A stretch of 64,000 nucleotides of DNA from Laspinema olomoucense D3b (GTDB lineage: Bacteria; Cyanobacteriota; Cyanobacteriia; Cyanobacteriales; Laspinemataceae), in contig NZ_JAMXFA010000005.1 of the NCBI RefSeq assembly GCF_025370785.1, positions 156,029-220,028 on the forward strand, read 5' to 3'. Below, one piece after another: positions 46,415-56,342 of the stretch (its first letter is position 1; every line of letters starts with the position of its first letter). The notes under the pieces are model-generated. The model did not search any database and was not told where the DNA came from. It worked only from the letters and a program-made list of their open reading frames with translations. The position numbers were made by a program, and so were the translations under genes.

Positions 46415-46831
46415 CTAATTTTCAAAATAAGTATATGAACTCATTTCACAAACGTTTATATTCGTTTGGTAAATATCCCCTGCCCCAACATCTTCACCCG
46501 GTCCAAAGGTAGCTTTTAAGTCATAGTTGCAGGTAAGTGCGCCATCATAAATGGTGACGGTTGTGAAGTCTCCTGGCTCGACTACAACTCCTTCACCCAA
46601 AATATCGGGTCCCCAGTCCTCGGACTCACTAGGGGAAACGTAAAAGTGCGTTAAGCTGCGACTCTCGAAGTTATTAATCAGTGTAAATTCTATATCCTCG
46701 CCAACTTGAGCGAGTTTAAATTCTATATCCTGAGCATCTTGAGCTTGCGCGGTGTAGGTTGCTCCGGACCAAATGACGGGAACTGAGACCAAAGCCACGG
46801 CTAACATTTTACGAACTGAATGGTTCAACAT
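46415..46831 (-). CDS. Exported hypothetical protein
   Basis: The 138 residues start with a clear signal peptide (MLNHSVRKMLAVALVSVPVIW, likely cut after YTAQA). A small beta-rich domain has LINNFESRSLTHFYVSPS, a WGPDILG motif and CNYDLKATFG. The C/C pair (CNYD, NVCEM) could form a disulfide. I have seen this motif set in cyanobacterial exported proteins without known function. Confidence 0.75.
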   Translation of the reverse strand: MLNHSVRKMLAVALVSVPVIWSGATYTAQAQDAQDIEFKLAQVGEDIEFTLINNFESRSLTHFYVSPSESEDWGPDILGEGVVVEPGDFTTVTIYDGALTCNYDLKATFGPGEDVGAGDIYQTNINVCEMSSYTYFEN

Positions 46832-47602
46832 TGTTTGATTCCTTTAGGAAAATGAGTTGGGTGTGAAAATAGTGAAGTCTAAGAGTGCAAGTCACAAAGG
46901 ATTGGATAGCCTAGGGGAGGCGATCGCCCCATAAGCGATTACAATCCTTTGCTCGAATTACTTCTATCCAGCCGGTATCGGGCAACAGGTTGGTAGCCTG
47001 ATCTAACATTAAACCCGTGTTGCGGGACCCTAGATAAAGGGTTGATTCTCCCTAGTATTAGCGGCCTTTACGACGGTGATGAGAGTTGGGATTTGGGAGA
47101 TAATCTGATTGCCTCGTGATGGATCAGTCCCGAGGCGATCGCCCGATTTTTTAGACCCGGTGATCGCTGAAGTCTCTTTCCCCGATGGGGACTGCCCGCA
47201 AGTTTTTCCATTAGGAAATTACGCGACGGCTTCAAATTAACCGATTTTACTCGGCTTTAGTATATATGCTTGCCCTGAGTTTATGTCTCTCAATTGATAA
47301 AATTTGAGAGTTACATATTTTATGACACAAAGTTCGGGTAGATGTCAATCCCTTTTTGATTAATTTTTTGCTAAGCGATTGGGAATTTAGAGGCGCTATT
47401 ATAGGTAAAATATAATTAAGACGCATAGTCATCGCAAAAAGTTCGGGGGAGTTAAAGAAAATTTTGCCGAGGCCCAGCCGCCGGGGCCGAAGAGGCGGGT
47501 TATGGCGCTGCGGCCCAGGACGGAAGGCAAAATCAAACCGGGGCCGAGGCAATTTACGGCTTTACCTACATTTTGTATATCTCTCACATTCATAAACTCG
47601 CC
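46832..47602. other. Intergenic region with a GC-rich island
   Basis: 770 bases with no persuasive gene. About 47460-47550 is markedly GC-rich (GCCGAGGCCCAGCCGCCGGG and similar) in an otherwise AT-rich spacer; nature unknown. Confidence 0.35.
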
Positions 47603-48289
47603 TCACTTAGATTTACGATCGCCCTCGGACTCGATGGCAAAAAACTGCTTAGTTGCCGGTGCATAAGTCCAGGCAAATCCTGCCGGGTCTTTCTCCCGAC
47701 TCCAGTCCAGAAATTCGGGTTTGTTCTTATTTTTACTCACCGTCGTCGGATGCACCCCCAACCGGGTTGCCAGTTCCGTCTGATTCATCGGCGGGGGCAA
47801 CACGATCCGGCGCTTTTTCGGGGCAACGGCTTTGGGGGGTTCGGGTTCCGCCATAGCCGGGACGCTGGCGACATCGATGGTTTGGTAGCGTTCCGGCAAT
47901 TTAATACTGGAAAAACAGTAAACCATGCCCCCATTATCGGTGATTTCATATCCTGCGGCGAACTCCCGCGCCCGTTCTTCTAAATATTCTTGGGCTTCAG
48001 TCCCAGAAATGTCCCCATGCATGGCAAAGTCTAGGGCGGTTAGACGTCCCTGGTTATCCTGGATTAATTGATAAAACAGGGCATTGAGCTTAGAGAGTCG
48101 CTGTTGTTCCTTTTCTTGATACTGTTTCCACGCCCATCCCAATCCGGAGATCACGGCGACCCCCAGTAACATTCGCCATGCAGATAATACGACGGTGACG
48201 CCGACTAAGATAGGCACCAGCACAATCAGCCGGGATTCTAGGGTTCCGGTGGCTTGGGGGGGGTTGCTGGGGTTGGGGTCACGGTTCAT
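47603..48289 (-). CDS. Membrane-anchored hypothetical protein with C-terminal HTH-like segment
   Basis: From the ATG at 48289 (MNRDPNPSNP) the protein has one or two hydrophobic helices (about 20-53), a coiled or helical central region, a Pro-rich linker (about 145-165) and a C-terminal segment NQTELATRLGVHPTTVSKNK that reads as a helix-turn-helix, then PEFLDWSREKDPAGFAW. Some cyanobacterial families combine these parts; I cannot name the function. DNA binding by a membrane protein is possible but unproven. Confidence 0.65.
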   Translation of the reverse strand: MNRDPNPSNPPQATGTLESRLIVLVPILVGVTVVLSAWRMLLGVAVISGLGWAWKQYQEKEQQRLSKLNALFYQLIQDNQGRLTALDFAMHGDISGTEAQEYLEERAREFAAGYEITDNGGMVYCFSSIKLPERYQTIDVASVPAMAEPEPPKAVAPKKRRIVLPPPMNQTELATRLGVHPTTVSKNKNKPEFLDWSREKDPAGFAWTYAPATKQFFAIESEGDRKSK

Positions 48290-48942
48290 CTCGCGATCGG
48301 CTGGCATTTTTACCTAGAGTTTGGATTTAACCTTTGAGTGAGCATCGGCATGATTTGCCACAAGTTGCATTATTGCATCAGTGTCCGCGTTTAGTCACGG
48401 CGATCGCCATCCCAAGATAGATTTTCTGAGGGCGGCCCTACCTGATGAGTGGCATCTGCGGACTCTGGAGGCTTCTATATCCCCAGATGGAAATTGAGGC
48501 AATGGAGTCAAGATCTCCCAGGGTCTACCCCCAGTTAGATTTTTGCCCAGTTTAGAGGCTTTATACTTAGGGTTGCTCTATCCAGGATTTGCATAATGGT
48601 AGAAACTGTTCCGGAAATTTTCTGGGGTTACGGGTCGGGCATCATCGGCTTAAGTTGGGGGTAATTAGCCCGGTCCTAAACTCCTACAAGAGCCACTAAC
48701 ATTGGGTTTGAAGGAGTTTCATATAAAAAATTATTAATAATTGAGGACTCTTTTCATAGCCACAAGTTGGGACTAAATCATCAAAGCATAGTTTTACCTA
48801 TTCCGAGGATATACCCACAGATATATCTTGAATCACTTTATCATAAATTCGAGGATTGACACCAAATTGGTGATGTAAGACAACTCTCAAACTTGTTAAC
48901 GTTGAACTATAAAACTAATCAACGTTTAACAGAGAGTGTGAC
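48290..48942. other. Intergenic region, no gene seen
   Basis: AT-rich between divergent genes; no frame with family features. It should contain the promoter of the membrane protein gene at 48943. Confidence 0.3.
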
Positions 48943-49674
48943 ATGAGTTTTTTTCCGACCAACCAAGCGATTTTTTCCAAAAAACCCGATCCGAGTACCA
49001 TTCAGGATTGCAAAGGATTATGGCGAATCCGCTGGAAGATTGGAGAGCGGACTATTTTTAAGCAATTTTATACCCGAATTGATCAAAGTATGATGGTTTG
49101 GGCATTGGTGACGGCAGCTATCTTTTTCACTGCCCAATTTTTCCCCATTAGTTGGACAACGCAAGCGATCGCTTGGTCGGTGTTCACCCTGGTAGCGACT
49201 GCCCTCATGTGCTACTTAAGCTGGTTTTGGGTGACGGTAGAAGAAGTACGCTGGACAATTTATTGGTGGGTATTCCTGATGGTGGGGGGAACGATTTTAA
49301 CTGACGCCAGTATTGTTTATGGTTGGGGAGATATTTTGATTCGTCTGTGTCCCTTATGGTTGGCATTATGTGGACTGGGTTATGTGGGAACCGCATGGGC
49401 ATTGCGATCGCGCAGTACCTTTTTAGCGGCAGGATTTCATTTTGTGGGGATAGCTATTTTACCGGCGTGCAGTGGATGGCAATATCTGGTTACAGGTTTG
49501 ATTATGACGGGTACTTTGGTACTCTTTTTTGAAAGAAGGTGGGATATGCGTCCTCATCAGGAAGTTAAGGCGATCGCTGTGGAGCGTCAAGAAGTGAAGC
49601 GCGATCGGCGACTACGGGAGGACTCGGTTTATGCCACACAACTGCGCCACCTCTCTACGGCGAAGCAGAATTAA
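48943..49674 (+). CDS. Hypothetical integral membrane protein
   Basis: The 243 residues include a cytosolic N-terminus of about 45 residues, six hydrophobic segments (about 50-205) rich in Trp, and a charged C-terminus (EVKAIAVERQEVKRDRRLRED). No catalytic motif is visible and I do not recognise the family. Confidence 0.65.
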   Translation: MSFFPTNQAIFSKKPDPSTIQDCKGLWRIRWKIGERTIFKQFYTRIDQSMMVWALVTAAIFFTAQFFPISWTTQAIAWSVFTLVATALMCYLSWFWVTVEEVRWTIYWWVFLMVGGTILTDASIVYGWGDILIRLCPLWLALCGLGYVGTAWALRSRSTFLAAGFHFVGIAILPACSGWQYLVTGLIMTGTLVLFFERRWDMRPHQEVKAIAVERQEVKRDRRLREDSVYATQLRHLSTAKQN

Positions 49675-49849
49675 TCCCCGGCAAGCTTTTCACCCGGAAT
49701 GAGGCCCTAAAGAAAGCCACTCTCATTCCCCGGTTACCGAGGGAATCGACTAACATTTCAGAGTTCCCAGATATAGTATTCCCTATAATAATCCTGCTCT
49801 ACATCCTGGATTAAATGGCGTTGAGAAATCGTCTATCTTTTCAATAACC

Positions 49850-49896
49850 GTTAGTGAAATCCCCGCCCCAAATCTCAGGGCGGGGATTTCACTAAC
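49850..49896. terminator. Perfect 19-bp hairpin
   Basis: GTTAGTGAAATCCCCGCCC pairs perfectly with GGGCGGGGATTTCACTAAC around a 9-base loop. No T-run follows directly, so it may be a repeat or a processing signal. Four bases on is a second hairpin. Confidence 0.6.
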
Positions 49897-49899
49897 AGA

Positions 49900-49930
49900 C
49901 CCTAGCCCACTCTTTGGGAGAGGGCTAGGG
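49900..49930 (+). terminator. Hairpin with T-run
   Basis: CCCTAGCCC pairs with GGGCTAGGG, followed by TTTTG. It probably ends transcription from the membrane-protein gene. Confidence 0.55.
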
Positions 49931-50322
49931 TTTTGAGGACTAGATTAGGGTTTGTCCGGCTCTCTGGACCCTGAGTAACTGCCCCTATTTTGCGGGGACC
50001 AATTGTAACTACACCACCCCATTGACGGGTTAGATTGCAAATCGAATTTCCTAAATCTATCTAATTTGTCGCCCGTCCCTAGCGCCTCGGTAAAGTGGGA
50101 GTTAGAACCGGGTTTATGGAAAAAATCTCAGCTAATCCCTAAAGTTTTTTGGACCCAAAGCCCGGTTTCGGGTCCCAGATTTGTTGCAAGCGGCCCGCAA
50201 ATTGGGAATAAACCGGGGTTCGGGTCCAGGGGAGTGAATGAGGGGAGAGCAATGCCCTGGTGAGTTTTAGGAAGGGCTTTTCTGACGGGCCAATTGTAGG
50301 AGCCTGGGGCGGAGTTTAGGAT

Positions 50323-50392
50323 GTATCTCGGGATTTTAAGGGGCAATTCTGGAGAATCTATCGAGGAATTACCCCTTAAAATCCCGCGATAC
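50323..50392. repeat. 27-bp inverted repeat
   Basis: GTATCTCGGGATTTTAAGGG... at 50323-50349 is nearly perfectly complementary to 50366-50392, with a 16-base loop. It may be a MITE or transposon remnant; no coding capacity. Confidence 0.65.
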
Positions 50393-50714
50393 TTGGCAAG
50401 AGGTTTAGTGTCAGGGTTTCTTGATTTAAAGTGGGCTTATTATAGCAGATTTTCGGTGATTTTTCCCAAACGAATAAGCATTTCCTGACTTTATGTAATT
50501 TTGTATCGTTTTGTAGAGTTTTTTAGCATTTTGATAGTTACATCCATCCGGAGAGGGATTCTATAGAAAGAAGAAGAGATTGTAGGGAAGATTTTGGGCA
50601 AAATCATCTCAACGATCCATCTGCGATCGCCCCCTGGATGTAGAAACTCTCCCGGATTTGTTTTTACAGCCAGAACCCTCGAATAGTTAAGTAGAATTAC
50701 CTGAGCGGATACCG

Positions 50715-53693
50715 ATGTACGCAACCGATTGGACTATCACCGAACGCAACTTTGACTCCTTGAGCGAACCGCATCATCATGAAACGGTTTTTACCCTCGG
50801 AAATGGGTATCTGGGCACTCGTGGAACCTTCGAGGAAGGGTATCCCGGGGCAAAACCTGCCACCTTGATTAATGGGGTGTATGATAAGGTCGCGATCGTC
50901 CATACGGAACTGGCAAATTGCCCCGATTGGCTGCCGATGGTGGTGTCTGTCGGTGGCGAATACTTCAGCCTCGATCGCGGCGAAATCCTGCACTATGAAA
51001 GGCAACTGGATATGCGACGCGGCATTCTCAGCCGCCAAATTCGCTGGCGTAGTCCCCAGGGAAAAACTGTGGACCTCCATTTTGAGCGGTTTACCAGCCT
51101 TGCTGAACACCATCTCGCCGCCATCCGACTTTCGGTTACCCCGGTTGATTTCGCCGATATTGTGGAAATCCAAGCGGGACTCGATGGACACCCGGACAAC
51201 CAAGGGATCAAGCATTGGAAATGGATTAATCAAGGTTTAACCCCAGTCAGAACCGCTCAATCCGGCAGTTCCCTCCCCTTTTCCCTCCTCCCGTCAGAAG
51301 TGGATGGGGTCTGGATGCAGTTGTCTACGTTACATAGTGGAATTGAACTGGGAATGGCAACCCAGCTTTCAGTTAAAAACGCCCAGCAGCAAGCTTTTCC
51401 GGTGTTGGCGATGACGACCCCGGGCTATCCAACCCTCACCACCCGCTTTCAAGGCAACCCGGGAGAAACGGTGACGGTGGAAAAATTGGTGACGATTTAT
51501 ACCTCCCGGGATACAGAGGCCCCGACTCAGGCGGCGATCGCCAAACTGAGTCAACTCAAAGACTACGACACCCTCCGGGACGAACATACTGCCGCCTGGG
51601 CTCGCCTCTGGCAACAATCTGATGTGGTCATCGAAGGGGACCTCAAAGCGCAACAGGCAATCCGCTATAACCTGTTCCAATTGCTGCAAGCGGCTCCCCT
51701 CCATGATAGTCATGTCAGCATTCCCGCAAAAACGTTATCGGGTTTTGCTTACCGGGGTCACGTTTTTTGGGATACGGAAATTTTTCTGCTGCCCTTTTTA
51801 AGCTACACCCAACCGGCAGTGGCCAAAAATGCCCTAACTTATCGCTACCATACTCTCCCCGGTGCGCGTCGCAAAGCGGCAGATTCGGGGTATGAAGGGG
51901 CGATGTTTGCCTGGGAGAGTGCAGCTACTGGAGATGAAGTCACCCCCCGGTGGGTCCCGGATGCAGAAGGGAAAGAATTAGTGCGAATTTGGTGTGGGGA
52001 CATCGAACTGCACATCACCACGGATGTTGCTTATGCCGTCTGGAACTACTGGCAAATCACCGGGGACGACGGCTGGATGGTAGACTATGGCGCAGAATTA
52101 ATCCTGGATACGGCTGTATTCTGGGGAAGTCGCGCCGAATGGAATGGCGATCGCAACTGTTATGAGATCCGGGACGTGATTGGACCCGACGAAAATCACG
52201 ATCGCGTCAATAACAATACCTTCACCAATCGAATGATGCAATGGCATCTGGAAACCGCGCAGAAAGTATTGAACTGGTTACAGGATTTCGCACCGGATCA
52301 GGCGCAGGCATTGGTGCAGCAACTGGATCTCGATGCCAAACGCCTCACCCATTGGAACCAGGTGATTGAGCGGATTTACCTGCCGACCCCCACAGAAACG
52401 GGGTTAATTGAGCAATCGGAAGGCTTTTTCGCGCTCAAAGATGTGAATTTGGCGGATTACGAACCGCGTCAGCAGTCGATGCAGGCGATTTTAGGAATTG
52501 AGACGACGAATCAATGCCAGATTCTCAAACAGCCGGATGTGTTGATGTTGCTGTATCTGTTGGGCGATCGCTACGATTCCCAAACCCTGCAAGCGAACTG
52601 GGATTACTACTGTCCCCGGACTGATCACGTTTATGGATCGAGTCTGGGTCCGGCAATCCATGCGGTTTTAGCGGCACAATTGGATCAACCGATGGAGGCC
52701 TATCAACACTTCATGCGCGCTGCATTAGTCGATTTAGAAGATGTGCGGGGTAATGCTTGTGAGGGGATTCATGCTGCCTCGACGGGAGGGGTGTGGCAAG
52801 CAGTTGTGTTTGGATTTGCGGGGATTCGTCTGACAGAACGGGGCCCGATCGCCAATCCTCACTTACCCCCAGGATGGACTCGTCTGAAGTTCAAGCTTTC
52901 CTGGCGCGATCGCTGGTATGAGTTTGATATTAAGCAGGATAGTCCCTCCGTTTTGTCGGAAATTACTGCAACAGCGTTACGCGACAAGTTGCGCGGGGTG
53001 ATTTTTGATTTGGATGGGGTACTGACGGATACGGCAGAATACCATTATTTAGGCTGGAAGCAACTAGCGGATGAGGAGGGAATCCCCTTTGATCGCGAGG
53101 CAAATGAAGCGATGCGCGGGTTGGCACGTCGCGAGTCTCTGTTAACGTTGCTAGGCAGTCGCCAAGTTCCCGAAGCGCAAATGCAGGAAATGATGGACCG
53201 CAAAAACCGTTACTATCTTGACTTGGTGGCGGAGATTGGTCCCCAGGATTTGTTACCGGGGGCACTGGAGTTTTTGATGGAACTGCAAGCGGCAGGGATG
53301 AAGGTGGCGATCGGTTCATCGAGCAAAAATGCTCATAATGTGGTGGAACGCCTGGGAATTGGTCATCTCGTTGAGGCGATCGCCGATGGATACAGTGTAT
53401 CGCGCTCAAAACCCGCCCCGGATTTGTTCCTTCATGCGGCGGATTTGTTGGGGATTCCTCCGGCACAATGTATTGTTTTTGAAGATGCTGACTCGGGGGT
53501 AGAAGCGGCGAAAGCAGCGGGAATGTTGGCTGTGGGATTGGGTCCGGTGGAACGCTTCCAGGATGCGGATTTGGTTCTGCCTTCTTTAGAGTATATTCAG
53601 TGGAAGGATTTGCTGGACAAACTCGCACAAATCACCGGGGGGCCTGGGGATTTAGCGGCGATCGGCAAACCCATTGGTGCCGGTTTGGTGTAA
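50715..53693 (+). CDS. GH65 glycoside phosphorylase fused to beta-phosphoglucomutase
   Basis: The 992-residue protein is a fusion. Residues 1-755 are a GH65 disaccharide phosphorylase (maltose, trehalose or kojibiose type), with HVFWDTEIFLLPFLSY of the (alpha/alpha)6 barrel and general acid Glu493 in VIGPDENHD. Residues 760-980 are a HAD beta-phosphoglucomutase with nucleophile Asp765 in GVIFDLDGVLTDTAEYH, the KVAIGSSSKNAHN segment, and VFEDADSGVEAAKAAGM. Phosphorolysis of an alpha-glucoside would give beta-glucose 1-phosphate, which the fused mutase turns into glucose 6-phosphate. Actual disaccharide uncertain. Confidence 0.93.
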   Translation: MYATDWTITERNFDSLSEPHHHETVFTLGNGYLGTRGTFEEGYPGAKPATLINGVYDKVAIVHTELANCPDWLPMVVSVGGEYFSLDRGEILHYERQLDMRRGILSRQIRWRSPQGKTVDLHFERFTSLAEHHLAAIRLSVTPVDFADIVEIQAGLDGHPDNQGIKHWKWINQGLTPVRTAQSGSSLPFSLLPSEVDGVWMQLSTLHSGIELGMATQLSVKNAQQQAFPVLAMTTPGYPTLTTRFQGNPGETVTVEKLVTIYTSRDTEAPTQAAIAKLSQLKDYDTLRDEHTAAWARLWQQSDVVIEGDLKAQQAIRYNLFQLLQAAPLHDSHVSIPAKTLSGFAYRGHVFWDTEIFLLPFLSYTQPAVAKNALTYRYHTLPGARRKAADSGYEGAMFAWESAATGDEVTPRWVPDAEGKELVRIWCGDIELHITTDVAYAVWNYWQITGDDGWMVDYGAELILDTAVFWGSRAEWNGDRNCYEIRDVIGPDENHDRVNNNTFTNRMMQWHLETAQKVLNWLQDFAPDQAQALVQQLDLDAKRLTHWNQVIERIYLPTPTETGLIEQSEGFFALKDVNLADYEPRQQSMQAILGIETTNQCQILKQPDVLMLLYLLGDRYDSQTLQANWDYYCPRTDHVYGSSLGPAIHAVLAAQLDQPMEAYQHFMRAALVDLEDVRGNACEGIHAASTGGVWQAVVFGFAGIRLTERGPIANPHLPPGWTRLKFKLSWRDRWYEFDIKQDSPSVLSEITATALRDKLRGVIFDLDGVLTDTAEYHYLGWKQLADEEGIPFDREANEAMRGLARRESLLTLLGSRQVPEAQMQEMMDRKNRYYLDLVAEIGPQDLLPGALEFLMELQAAGMKVAIGSSSKNAHNVVERLGIGHLVEAIADGYSVSRSKPAPDLFLHAADLLGIPPAQCIVFEDADSGVEAAKAAGMLAVGLGPVERFQDADLVLPSLEYIQWKDLLDKLAQITGGPGDLAAIGKPIGAGLV

Positions 53694-53740
53694 TTCAGGT
53701 CCCCAAATTTGGGTTAATCCTTGAATTGGATTAACGTTGT

Positions 53741-53772
53741 AAAGACACGGCTTTTATTGCCGTGTCTTTTTG
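53741..53772 (+). terminator. Intrinsic terminator after the phosphorylase gene
   Basis: AAAGACACGGC pairs with GCCGTGTCTTT and is followed by T-rich TTGTTG. Confidence 0.85.
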
Positions 53773-53813
53773 TTGTAAAATTTCAACGCTAAACGTGCAA
53801 GGGTCAAGGTTGT

Positions 53814-54947
53814 ATGCTACCGATTATTGAGACAATTCCCATTGTTCAACTGGCTTCAGGCGATCGCTTATTTATCCAGGTTTATAAATTTATTGGAGCA
53901 AATCCCGGTCCCAAAGCCTATATCCAATCTAATTTACATGGGGCAGAAATCGCCGGGAATGCGGTAATTCATCAATTTATAGAGTTTTTGCAAGGGGTAG
54001 ATGACTGTTCCCTCAAGGGCGAAATTTGGTTGGTTCCGGTTTGTAATCCCCTGGGAATTAATCAGCGATCGCAACATTTTTCCAGCGGACGCTATCACAG
54101 CTATGATGGCAAAGACTGGAATAGAATATTTTGGGACTATGAAAAAGAAGCTACCGATATTCACGACTTTGCCTACTCGCTTCTTAATGTTGATCCAGAA
54201 GAAATTGAAGAATATTATCGACAGATTATTCTCACCAAATTTCATCAACTCCTACAAGATATCAACGCTACCAGCGGCGTTCCCTTTGTCGAACAATATC
54301 GCTATCAATTACAATCTCTGAGTTTAGATGCCAACTATGTCATTGACTGTCACAGTTCCACCAATCAAGGACTAGATTATCTCTATTGCTTCAATTCCCG
54401 AGAAGAAAGCGCTAAAGCTTTTTTGCTTGATTATGCAATTTTGATGAACGAGTATGATGGCGATGCCTTCGATGAAGCGGGGATGAAACCTTGGCTGGCA
54501 TTAGAGAAGAGTTTCGCCAAACAGGGAAAACCCATCCAGTTTGATGTGGAATCCTGGACTTTGGAACTGGGGACAGGAATGCAGATGAATCCGCAATCCG
54601 TCGCCAAAGGATTGCTGGGTATTCAAAACTATTTGGCTACAAAAGGGATGTTGAATATTCCCGGATTTCCCCTGCCGGAAACTAACTTTCATTCGGTGAT
54701 TTTTATCACCAAAGACCGAATCCGGAAATATTATGCCACCGCAGGCGGAATGATTCAAAACCGATTGCCGTTGGGAACCGTGGTTAAAACAGGCGACTGT
54801 CTTTACCAACTCTTAAGTTTTGACAAAACTGGAAAACCTCCAAAAATAATCGATATTACTGCTGTAGAATCAGGCTTAATTGCCGATATTAGTATGAACT
54901 ACTCGGCGAATCAAGGGGATTATATTTTATCCATTTTTCAGGGGTAA
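53814..54947 (+). CDS. Succinylglutamate desuccinylase/aspartoacylase-type zinc hydrolase
   Basis: The 377 residues match the AstE/AspA branch of the M14 carboxypeptidase fold: zinc ligands His42 and Glu45 in NLHGAEIAGN, substrate-binding NPLGINQRSQHFSSGRYHSYDGKDWNR, third zinc ligand in VIDCHSS (about residue 180), and ELGTGMQMNPQ in the catalytic Glu region. A C-terminal domain (about 290-377) resembles a small lipoyl-like barrel found in this family. It is likely to hydrolyse an N-acyl amino acid; the substrate is not set. No polyamine or arginine genes flank it. Confidence 0.85.
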   Translation: MLPIIETIPIVQLASGDRLFIQVYKFIGANPGPKAYIQSNLHGAEIAGNAVIHQFIEFLQGVDDCSLKGEIWLVPVCNPLGINQRSQHFSSGRYHSYDGKDWNRIFWDYEKEATDIHDFAYSLLNVDPEEIEEYYRQIILTKFHQLLQDINATSGVPFVEQYRYQLQSLSLDANYVIDCHSSTNQGLDYLYCFNSREESAKAFLLDYAILMNEYDGDAFDEAGMKPWLALEKSFAKQGKPIQFDVESWTLELGTGMQMNPQSVAKGLLGIQNYLATKGMLNIPGFPLPETNFHSVIFITKDRIRKYYATAGGMIQNRLPLGTVVKTGDCLYQLLSFDKTGKPPKIIDITAVESGLIADISMNYSANQGDYILSIFQG

Positions 54948-55181
54948 CCTGAAAAATTTTGTAAAAATTAACCCTAATTTTTGACGTATTATAGCTTTAA
55001 TGAAAAAGGGGGATAGGCACATTCCACAAATTTTTTATCGGTAGAAAATAAGGCTTTAAACCTGCTTATTTTCCCGTTGATACCTCGGGTACAATTATAA
55101 AAACCCTCCCAGAAATTACAAATTTAAGCTTCCCTTTAAAACGCCTATGGTTTGGGGGAAGCCATTTTTTTTGCAAGCTGT

Positions 55182-55811
55182 CTATTCAGCTTTAAAAATT
55201 TGGGCTGCTGTTAATTGTAATTCGGGGAAAGCCAAGGACTCAACTCTTTCATTATCGCGGAATTGCTTGACTTCATACTCACCATTTACCATGTAATAAA
55301 CGGAAATAGTGGGAGATTTAGAGCTACCAATGAAGCGCCGAGCACCTAAGCCTAAATGGTCTACAATCCAGTATTCAGGTATGCCCATTAATTCATAATC
55401 TCCTGCCTTTCTTAGATACTCATTCTGCCAATTAGTGCTGACTACTTTTACCACTAGGCGCACAGAACTCCCGAGGGTAATGATAGAGTCTTTTTGCCAG
55501 CCGGGTTCATTGCTTAATTGGTCGCGATCGAGGACAATAATATCAGGCTGATAACCCGATTCATCCTCCACGGGTTTCAGCAAGCAATCACCGGGAATAG
55601 AGTAAGGTAATTTTAGACGTCTGATTTCCAAATGGAGTTCACCCGTGATAAAGCCGGTAATATTAGAGTGGGCACCCGTTCCTAGAGGCATTTCTACAAT
55701 CCTTCCGTTATGTAACTCATATTTGCAAACCGCATTTTCTGGATACCAGGCTACAAATTCATCAAAGGAGATGGGTTTTGTAAGGGTCTGAGTCATAGTT
55801 GGTTTACTCAT
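55182..55811 (-). CDS. Uma2 family restriction endonuclease-like protein
   Basis: From the ATG at 55811 (MSKPTMTQTLTKPISFDEF) the 209 residues follow the cyanobacterial Uma2/DUF820 pattern: YELHNGRIVEMPLGTGAHSNI, YQPDIIVLDRDQL (catalytic Asp), VRLVVKVVSTNW (usually E-V with E as second ligand; here VVKV replaces the expected E-V) and AGDYELMGIPEYWIVD. The fold is PD-(D/E)XK. The missing Glu in the VVKV position may reduce activity. Uma2 genes are highly multiplied in cyanobacteria, with unknown role. Confidence 0.85.
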   Translation of the reverse strand: MSKPTMTQTLTKPISFDEFVAWYPENAVCKYELHNGRIVEMPLGTGAHSNITGFITGELHLEIRRLKLPYSIPGDCLLKPVEDESGYQPDIIVLDRDQLSNEPGWQKDSIITLGSSVRLVVKVVSTNWQNEYLRKAGDYELMGIPEYWIVDHLGLGARRFIGSSKSPTISVYYMVNGEYEVKQFRDNERVESLAFPELQLTAAQIFKAE

Positions 55812-56342
55812 GGGTAATTTGAGGATGGAATTTGAGGGAGGCGATCGCCCTCTCAAAGATCCATAAAGCTATAGCTTAGAGATGGATTCACTTTCTCATT
55901 GTAGCAAAGCGCCGGACAGGCGGTTTCTGAGAGGGCGAGGCACGAACCTGGAGAAACAAGAAACCGGGTTTGTCGCAATATCTCGGTTTCTTCACCCATC
56001 GAAACTTCCTGGATCTATAATATGCCAGATTTGATAGTGCCGAAGCATTTTGATTGCAGAAAATTAACTTCTTCTCGCCATTTTATTGTAATTATTGTTT
56101 GCCGTTGATAATTGGCTAAGGATAATCAAACAGTTCGAGAATTTCACAGCGCTTGACTTGATGCACCCGATCTGCGAGACTATGAAAATTCCTACCTTGA
56201 GGGCGGGAATCCCTGGACTCCCCGCGTCAATTTTCGGATGGAGTCCCGAAAATGGACAAATTCGGAGCCTTTTAGTCTTCACGGCTTCGGCTTACACAAT
56301 ATATGACCTCATTTACGCGGGATTATCCTGTACGAGAGAGCA
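55812..56342. other. Intergenic region before the type I RM island
   Basis: No gene seen. It contains a 9-bp AAGAAACCG/CGGTTTCTT palindrome at 55958-55992 of the dispersed type. The hsdM promoter should lie within the last 250 bases. Confidence 0.4.

Larger units (their letters stand above)
49675..50714. other. 1-kb intergenic region rich in inverted repeats
   Basis: No gene seen. It holds three long palindromes listed separately and several AACCGGGTTT-type short repeats near 50105-50220. Confidence 0.45.

Noticed and set aside
52963-53628. 221-codon reverse frame in the phosphorylase-mutase gene
   Set aside because: Antisense of a clearly coding HAD domain.
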